DNA of 64,000 bases from Bacterioplanoides sp965219715 (GTDB lineage Bacteria; Pseudomonadota; Gammaproteobacteria; Pseudomonadales; Oceanobacteraceae). Below the pieces are notes generated by a model, which worked only from the letters and a program-made list of their open reading frames with translations, did not search any database and was not told the DNA's origin. The position numbers were made by a program, and so were the translations under genes. Positions 59,399 to 64,000 of the stretch are shown in pieces (positions within the stretch are counted from its first letter, which is position 1; the number at the start of each line of letters is the position of its first letter). The stretch covers positions 1,612,001-1,676,000 of the forward strand of contig NZ_OZ244785.1 in NCBI RefSeq assembly GCF_965219715.1, read 5' to 3'.

Positions 59399-60537
59399 AC
59401 TTCACCTTCTGTAGTGTTCAGTTTTTCGGAGTCTATTTTTTTAAAGTAAAGGGCATAAACCCGCTCCTGCTCACCATTACTGGCGTATTTCAGCGACGGG
59501 TTATCTTCACGCACCAGAGAAGCGGCCATACGCTGATAATAAGGCGCTCCCCAGGTAGTCAGCTGCATCGACATCAGAGTAAACAAACCTACCTTACGAT
59601 AGTCTGGGTGCACAGCACCGGTTTTGGCTAATGCCATACGAGGTTCAGGCAATAAATCAAAGTGCTGTTCGAAGTTGGCTTCTTCTGCAGTGGTGATACC
59701 CTGACGAATTAATGGGCTGAAATCCGGGAACACCAGAAAATAACCTGCAATACCACCATGACGGTCTGTTACCAACACAGAGCTGTTCGGACATAACTTT
59801 TTCGCGAAAGGTTCGCCGCAAGCTGCTTTAAACTGCTCTTCAGAAATAGGAGAGTAAGCAAAGTTGTTACGGAACATTTTGTCAGTAATCGGATACAACT
59901 CTGACAATTTTTCCCGCCAGATATCCCCCGTAAAACGGTGAAATTCAAATTCACCTGCTAACGCGTTTTTACCCTGCTCCAGCATAGGCGCAACCGCTTT
60001 GGCTAACTGCGCTGGATTATTGTTAATACGGGTAAAGTAGCGATAACGAATATCGAAACCTAAGCAGTCCAATAATTTGGCGTAATATTCCGGGTTATAG
60101 GGTTCGCCAATGAATGGCTTTGTTTCAGCCTCATCGCCTTCTGCCGAAAGCCGAATACGATTCATACCATAGGTATTAAAGTTGATTGGCCCGTAGATGG
60201 TTTGCGCGCCCTGCTCTTTAGCCCAAGTCTCGAAGCGCTGAAACAGTTGTGCGTTATTTTCTGTATTGTCTGAGGTTTCCCAGAAACCGAAATAGGCGAC
60301 AGACTCACCATCAATTTTTATATTCGGGTCGTAGAAACCCGCCAGGCGTGAAAACTCTTCGTTGCCATTTTCGTTAACACTGGCAATACAATCCGCCCAA
60401 AGCTGACCACCCTTTTGCTGATAGTCGCTGCTATCTGCAAATGCTTTTGTGATGGCTTCAGGGTTTTCACCCAACCAATATGGGTCGTTCTGGTAAATAT
60501 TTTCTGCTGTCTGAAAAAAAGATTCTGGTAGTTGCAT
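59395..60537 (-). CDS. GNAT-family protein, YghO-like
   Basis: About 381 residues. An N-terminal part with AYFGFWETSDNTENNAQLFQ, then TIYGPINFNTYG, and PFIGEPYNPEYYAKLLDCLG are typical of YghO-like acyltransferase-fold proteins; a second GNAT-like part near SSVLVTDRHGGIAGYFLVFP and AVHPDYRKVGLFTLM ends the chain. Donor and acceptor are unknown. Start 60537 (GGAGG five bases upstream); 60540 and 60558 are alternatives. Forms a coupled pair with the acyl ligase. Confidence 0.8.
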   Translation of the reverse strand: MQLPESFFQTAENIYQNDPYWLGENPEAITKAFADSSDYQQKGGQLWADCIASVNENGNEEFSRLAGFYDPNIKIDGESVAYFGFWETSDNTENNAQLFQRFETWAKEQGAQTIYGPINFNTYGMNRIRLSAEGDEAETKPFIGEPYNPEYYAKLLDCLGFDIRYRYFTRINNNPAQLAKAVAPMLEQGKNALAGEFEFHRFTGDIWREKLSELYPITDKMFRNNFAYSPISEEQFKAACGEPFAKKLCPNSSVLVTDRHGGIAGYFLVFPDFSPLIRQGITTAEEANFEQHFDLLPEPRMALAKTGAVHPDYRKVGLFTLMSMQLTTWGAPYYQRMAASLVREDNPSLKYASNGEQERVYALYFKKIDSEKLNTTEGEV

Positions 60538-60580
60538 CATTCCCTCCCATGGCCGCATGCCTGTTCAGCCCAGAACAACA

Positions 60581-60674
60581 CAGCTCCGTTATTTTTAAGC
60601 CGCCGCATCCAAAGGCCATCCCTGGCCAGGATGCTTACGCGTTCCCAACGCTGCTTTTAAAAACAACAGAACTG
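60581..60674 (-). repeat. Structured intergenic repeat, copy E (most diverged)
   Basis: In minus-strand sense, the outer stem is 18 pairs with three G-U (CAGTTCTGTTGTTTTTAA with its partner ending GGAGCTG). P2 is GCGTT-GGG-AACGC and P3 is GCATCC/GGATGC plus GGCC/GGCC around AGGGAT. Nearly all stem bases differ from copies A-D, yet pairing and the AGGGAT loop are kept. It lies 25 bases from copy C, in opposite orientation. Confidence 0.82.
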
Positions 60675-60699
60675 CATTGTTCTTCGGTATCTTTTACAG

Positions 60700-60810
60700 C
60701 TATTAACCTGGATTGTTTTTCAATAGCAGCAATAGGACATTGCGGGCCCATCGCAGGCGCAGGGATGCGCCTTACGATGGGTGCGGCTGAAAAATTATCC
60801 AGGGTAATAG
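60700..60810 (+). repeat. Structured intergenic repeat, copy C
   Basis: The outer stem pairs CTATTAACCTGGAT with ATCCAGGGTAATAG with one mismatch, then further across to TTTTTCA/TGAAAAA. P2 is GCAAT-AGGAC-ATTGC, showing a paired change in the stem compared with A, B and D. P3 has CCCATCG/CGATGGG and AGGCGC/GCGCCT around AGGGAT. Confidence 0.87.
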
Positions 60811-60829
60811 CCATACACTTCTGATGAAA

Positions 60830-63610
60830 TTAAGCGTCGGCCTCAGCCTCAACATCCAATCGAACAACCCGACCGCTGCTGCCATCCATACGAACCAACT
60901 CGCGATCCTTCACAATCGAGGTTAATCCCGGAATACCAACAACCGCAGGAATGCCCAGTTCACGGGCAACCACAGCGGAGTGACTCAGGGTTGAACCACG
61001 CTCAACCAGAATACCTCCTGCGGTTGGGAATAATGGCGCCCAGCCCGGATCCGTTCGTACCGTGCATAAAATCTGGCCATCCAGATTCAGTTCATCTTCT
61101 GGCGAGAAAATCAGGCGAATATTGTTCTCAACAATACCCGGGTAACAACCGGTACCCTGCAATTCATTGCCAGAGAGAGGAATATCTTCCTGGAATGGAT
61201 ATTCATAATCATTGTTGCAATACACCACGCCACGGGTGTGGAAGTGATGAGCCGGTTCCTGCTCATTTTCATACTGAGCAAATTCCGCTTTACGTGCTGC
61301 CACCAGAGGACGTAATACCGCACTGATGCTGCGACCATCAGAATAGGCATAAATATCTTCCACACTTAAATAGAAGATATCTTCCGCATCATCCAACTGG
61401 CCATGGAAAGCCAACTGCTCTCCTAATTGACGATAAATATCGCGGTATAAACCAAACATGCGGGTACGGGCTAAACGCATGTTTTCGCGATTACGGATTG
61501 CATCGCGCAACTTGGCTAAATCTTTCTTAAATTTCGTTAAAGAACGGCCACCCAGCTTCTGTTTTAACAGCGGGAATACCTGATTTTCTGCATCTGCACG
61601 GAACTTGGCTTCATTCTGCGCCAGAGTTTCCAGCGTTAAATCATCACGACTCAGGAAGTTCTTCAGAATGGCGAACATAAAAGAGGCATCCTGGCGCAGA
61701 GTTTTCGACTCCAACTTCAGCTCGCCCATAGTACGATCACCATAACGCTCAATATAATCCAGACACTGAGCATGGAACGATGGGAACTGCTGCTGCAATA
61801 ACGTCAGCAGTTGCTCGTTTTCAACTTCCTGCAAAACGTTTAACAGCTCTGGCTGGGTACGCGCCTGGTCACATAAGCGCAGCAGGCATTTAGTCGGCTC
61901 CGTACTCTCAATACCTTCTTCGCCAGACAATAAATTGTTCTGTACCAGATCGATATTTTCGATATCGATTTTTTCCAGCCAGCGATGCACCTTACCGTTC
62001 ATCATCATGACGTAGAAATCATTAACGATTGGCGTGGTCCAACGTTGCAATAAATTTTCATCCAGTGAACGGCTCAGTTCAATTAACTGGTCCATGCTGT
62101 AGGTGTGTAACTGCTCACGCGGAACCGAAGCGTATTGCTCGGCAAACATCGAGCGGAACTCTTCCACCAGCTGATCCATCTTGCGGAAACGGCTCAGCAG
62201 CGAAAACAGCGCACGAATCACCTGTGGAATACGGGCTAATTTTTCTTTGCCAGTTAATTCACGATCCTGAATCAGATCAACCGGGTCCTGCAGACCCATC
62301 ATACGTTCCATATCGGCTTTATTGGTTTTAAAAGACGGCAGGAACAATAATCCGCGGTACCAGTTATTGATGTTGTAATACACACGGCCACGTACCAGAC
62401 CCAGCATATTTTCCAACATTCCCTGGTGCGCCTGAACCACCTCTTCTTTAACACCGATCAAACGCATGGTTTGTTCATAAACGGTCTTATAAGCACGATT
62501 CGCGAAGCTGAACGTCAGCGGTGTGGTAACACCACAATAGGATTCCTGAATATTGGAGTTATCCCAAACCTGTAAACGGTCTTCATCGGAATTCTTTTCA
62601 GGCAATGACGTAACCGGACGCGCCTGCAGAATATAAACCTGATTATCACGTACACACCATTCGATATCCTGAGGTGACTGATAACTTTCTGCGATGGCTT
62701 TACCGGCATCACGCAATGCCAGAATTTGCGCTTCAGGTAAACACAGCTGTTCACGCAGGTTTTCTTCAACCGCCAGTTCAACCGTGCCGCCATCGGGACC
62801 CTGACGTAAAGCGATGTCTTTATCAGCGGTCTGAGCATCGATGTTGTTGTCGTATAAACCAACGGTGATTTCATCAGCATTACAAATGCCGGAAACCAGG
62901 CCTTCACCACAACCCCAAGTCGCAGAAATTAATGCCTGACGACGGTTGCCGTTAACCGGGTTAGCGGTAAACATCACACCTGAAACATCGGCATCCAACA
63001 TACGCTGAATAATCACCGCCGCCTGAATTTCTACCACGCTCAGGCCTTTTTGTAAGCGGTACGCCAATGCACGGGCATTAAAAGCACTTTGCATTACTTT
63101 TAACACCGAGTCGGCAATGGCTGCTTCGCCTTTTTGATACAGATAACTGTCCATTTGTCCGGCAAAAGAAGCACCAGCGGAATCTTCACCCACAACCGAC
63201 GAACGCACCGCCCAGAATTCATTCGCTAAATCCTGCTGCGGTAATTCAGCACGAATCGCAGCCAGAATATCCGGGTGTAACCCTACCTCCCCCAGTCGTT
63301 GCTGAATACGTTCAGCTACCTGGGTCAGTTGAGCGTTATCCACTTCTTTTGAAGATTTCTCTTCACCCGACTTCTGATCGCCGTCTTCAATAACAAAAGG
63401 CGCTAATTGCTGCTGAATCCAGACACCCAGCGCATCATCACCTTCGGTGGGTAATTGCAGCTGCAATTCAAATGTAGCAACCGGTACCACCCACCACTGC
63501 GGCACGTTAAATCCAAAGCGACTTAAAAATGCCAGGTTGTGAGCTTTACCGCCTAATTGTGACGGCGCCGTCAAACTGGCTTGCTGCTGATCAATACACC
63601 ATTCAGTCAT
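60830..63610 (-). CDS. PEP synthase/rifampin-phosphotransferase-like dikinase
   Basis: A 926-residue enzyme. The N-terminal ATP-grasp region has GGKAHNLAFLSRFGFNVPQWW, SSVVGEDSAGASFAGQMDSY and DADVSGVMFTANPVNG. The C-terminal swivelling phosphohistidine domain has GGILVERGSTLSHSAVVARE with the His in LSHSAV. The middle section (about residues 330-800) is unlike PpsA's PEP/pyruvate-binding barrel and resembles the acceptor domain of rifampin phosphotransferase-type enzymes. It would move phosphate from ATP via His to a hydroxyl acceptor. ATG 63610 has GGAG six bases upstream and overlaps the preceding kinase by 8 bases. Acceptor unknown. Confidence 0.85.
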   Translation of the reverse strand: MTEWCIDQQQASLTAPSQLGGKAHNLAFLSRFGFNVPQWWVVPVATFELQLQLPTEGDDALGVWIQQQLAPFVIEDGDQKSGEEKSSKEVDNAQLTQVAERIQQRLGEVGLHPDILAAIRAELPQQDLANEFWAVRSSVVGEDSAGASFAGQMDSYLYQKGEAAIADSVLKVMQSAFNARALAYRLQKGLSVVEIQAAVIIQRMLDADVSGVMFTANPVNGNRRQALISATWGCGEGLVSGICNADEITVGLYDNNIDAQTADKDIALRQGPDGGTVELAVEENLREQLCLPEAQILALRDAGKAIAESYQSPQDIEWCVRDNQVYILQARPVTSLPEKNSDEDRLQVWDNSNIQESYCGVTTPLTFSFANRAYKTVYEQTMRLIGVKEEVVQAHQGMLENMLGLVRGRVYYNINNWYRGLLFLPSFKTNKADMERMMGLQDPVDLIQDRELTGKEKLARIPQVIRALFSLLSRFRKMDQLVEEFRSMFAEQYASVPREQLHTYSMDQLIELSRSLDENLLQRWTTPIVNDFYVMMMNGKVHRWLEKIDIENIDLVQNNLLSGEEGIESTEPTKCLLRLCDQARTQPELLNVLQEVENEQLLTLLQQQFPSFHAQCLDYIERYGDRTMGELKLESKTLRQDASFMFAILKNFLSRDDLTLETLAQNEAKFRADAENQVFPLLKQKLGGRSLTKFKKDLAKLRDAIRNRENMRLARTRMFGLYRDIYRQLGEQLAFHGQLDDAEDIFYLSVEDIYAYSDGRSISAVLRPLVAARKAEFAQYENEQEPAHHFHTRGVVYCNNDYEYPFQEDIPLSGNELQGTGCYPGIVENNIRLIFSPEDELNLDGQILCTVRTDPGWAPLFPTAGGILVERGSTLSHSAVVARELGIPAVVGIPGLTSIVKDRELVRMDGSSGRVVRLDVEAEADA

Positions 63611-64000
63611 TGTTCGCTCCACCATTTAAACTGTCCGTGCTCAGACCACCAACGAAACCCAAAGCCTGTAAGCGATCATTTTCGTTATCCAATAAACGAC
63701 GGGAAGTTATCACCACGCGCTCCATAAACGGATAATGGCGGAAGGTATGCGCCATCACATACATAGGTAAACGACATACCACCAGATCCCACAAACTCAG
63801 AGTGAAACCTAAACGCCATTCGGCGGCATCAATATCGATGCCACTGGCTGTTTGTAATTCCAGCCGATGACGTTCAATGAATGCTTCCACCTGTTCAGCG
63901 TCAAAGTCCGGCTGCAAAGCAAAGGCTAATAATTCTGCCAAATCGTGCTGCGGCAACTGCATGGTGGCCAGCTCCCAGTCGTAAGCACATAACGTTAGCT
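63603..64000 (-). CDS. APH/choline-kinase-fold phosphotransferase, C-terminal part (5' end outside window)
   Basis: The frame is open to the right edge, past the ATG at 63962: upstream codons read CAYDWELATMQLPQHDLAELL. The DWE..(A/T)...P..DLA sequence is the C-terminal Mg-binding region of aminoglycoside/choline-kinase-type enzymes. About 132 residues are visible; the Brenner and ATP-binding parts lie outside. It overlaps the dikinase-like gene by 8 bases, so they are co-expressed. A choline-kinase-like enzyme next to a CDP-alcohol transferase suggests head-group phosphorylation, but this is inference. Confidence 0.75.
   Translation of the reverse strand, partial: LTLCAYDWELATMQLPQHDLAELLAFALQPDFDAEQVEAFIERHRLELQTASGIDIDAAEWRLGFTLSLWDLVVCRLPMYVMAHTFRHYPFMERVVITSRRLLDNENDRLQALGFVGGLSTDSLNGGANND

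Noticed and set aside
45168..60810. Interpretation of the repeats as integron attC sites
   Set aside because: The outer arms lack the conserved RYYYAAC/GTTRRRY core sites, genes between copies are housekeeping and not cassette-like, and no integrase is in view.
1..64000. CRISPR array, rRNA operon or prophage
   Set aside because: No regularly spaced direct repeats, no 16S/23S sequence and no phage structural genes were seen; the only phage-like gene is the isolated small one at 22689.

Overview
The window reads as a chromosome segment of a marine gammaproteobacterium, most likely of the Oceanospirillales type. This is inferred from gene content and order: a Vibrio/Pseudomonas-style flg cluster with cheV-cheR, the ruvCAB-ybgC-tolQRAB-pal-cpoB block, dapA-bamC-MBL-purC and rpsP-rimM-trmD-rplS. 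No 16S gene is present and no search was run, so the genus is not established. Both window edges cut genes: flgJ on the left and a choline-kinase/APH-fold gene on the right.

Region 1 (1-14.2 kb) is flagellar and chemotaxis. Minus-strand flgBCDE, flgFGHI plus a small FliT-like gene, and flgJ are separated by two hairpin terminators (after flgE and before flgJ). flgB, flgF and flgJ each have a well-matched sigma-54 promoter. cheV-cheR lies upstream and flgA, flgM-flgN and a PilZ/YcgR gene diverge from it; flgM has an exact-consensus sigma-28 promoter. The hook protein FlgE is about 1200 residues, roughly three times the usual size. Region 2 (14.2-21 kb) holds tRNA-Arg, a TetR regulator with three matching palindromes and an NAPE-PLD-like lipoprotein target, a decayed SDR gene, rlmF, a PiT phosphate transporter and a dead IS1111-type IS110 element lodged between pit and its terminator. 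Region 3 (21-38 kb) is mostly housekeeping: Yip1-like, tatD, msrA, two MBL hydrolases, a Tat-exported PhoD phosphatase, RNase II, an outer-membrane barrel, purC/bamC/dapA, perM/tusA, bepA, nadA and two tRNA-Lys.

Region 4 (38-57 kb) carries tol-pal, ruv, a trio of poorly characterised envelope/helical proteins, mltC, a DUF1329 protein, hom, gcvR, dsbC and the rplS operon. Region 5 (56.4-64 kb) is the most unusual gene set: a kinase-like gene, a PEP-synthase/rifampin-phosphotransferase-like enzyme, a GNAT protein, an AMP-forming acyl ligase, and a fusion of a CDP-alcohol phosphatidyltransferase with a CarS/CdsA-like cytidylyltransferase domain. Together these look like a self-contained pathway that activates and attaches a lipid or head group.

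The strongest unexplained signal is a family of five intergenic elements of about 95-110 bp at 45.2, 53.1, 57.7, 60.6 and 60.75 kb. Each folds as an outer stem plus two inner hairpins. The stems differ between copies but remain paired, the apical loops keep an AGGGAY or (A)GGA core, and every G-U/G-T wobble I found in the outer stems falls on the same strand of the element. This points to selection on a folded single strand, either RNA (possibly binding CsrA/RsmA) or mobile ssDNA. Three of the five copies lie inside the region 5 gene cluster.
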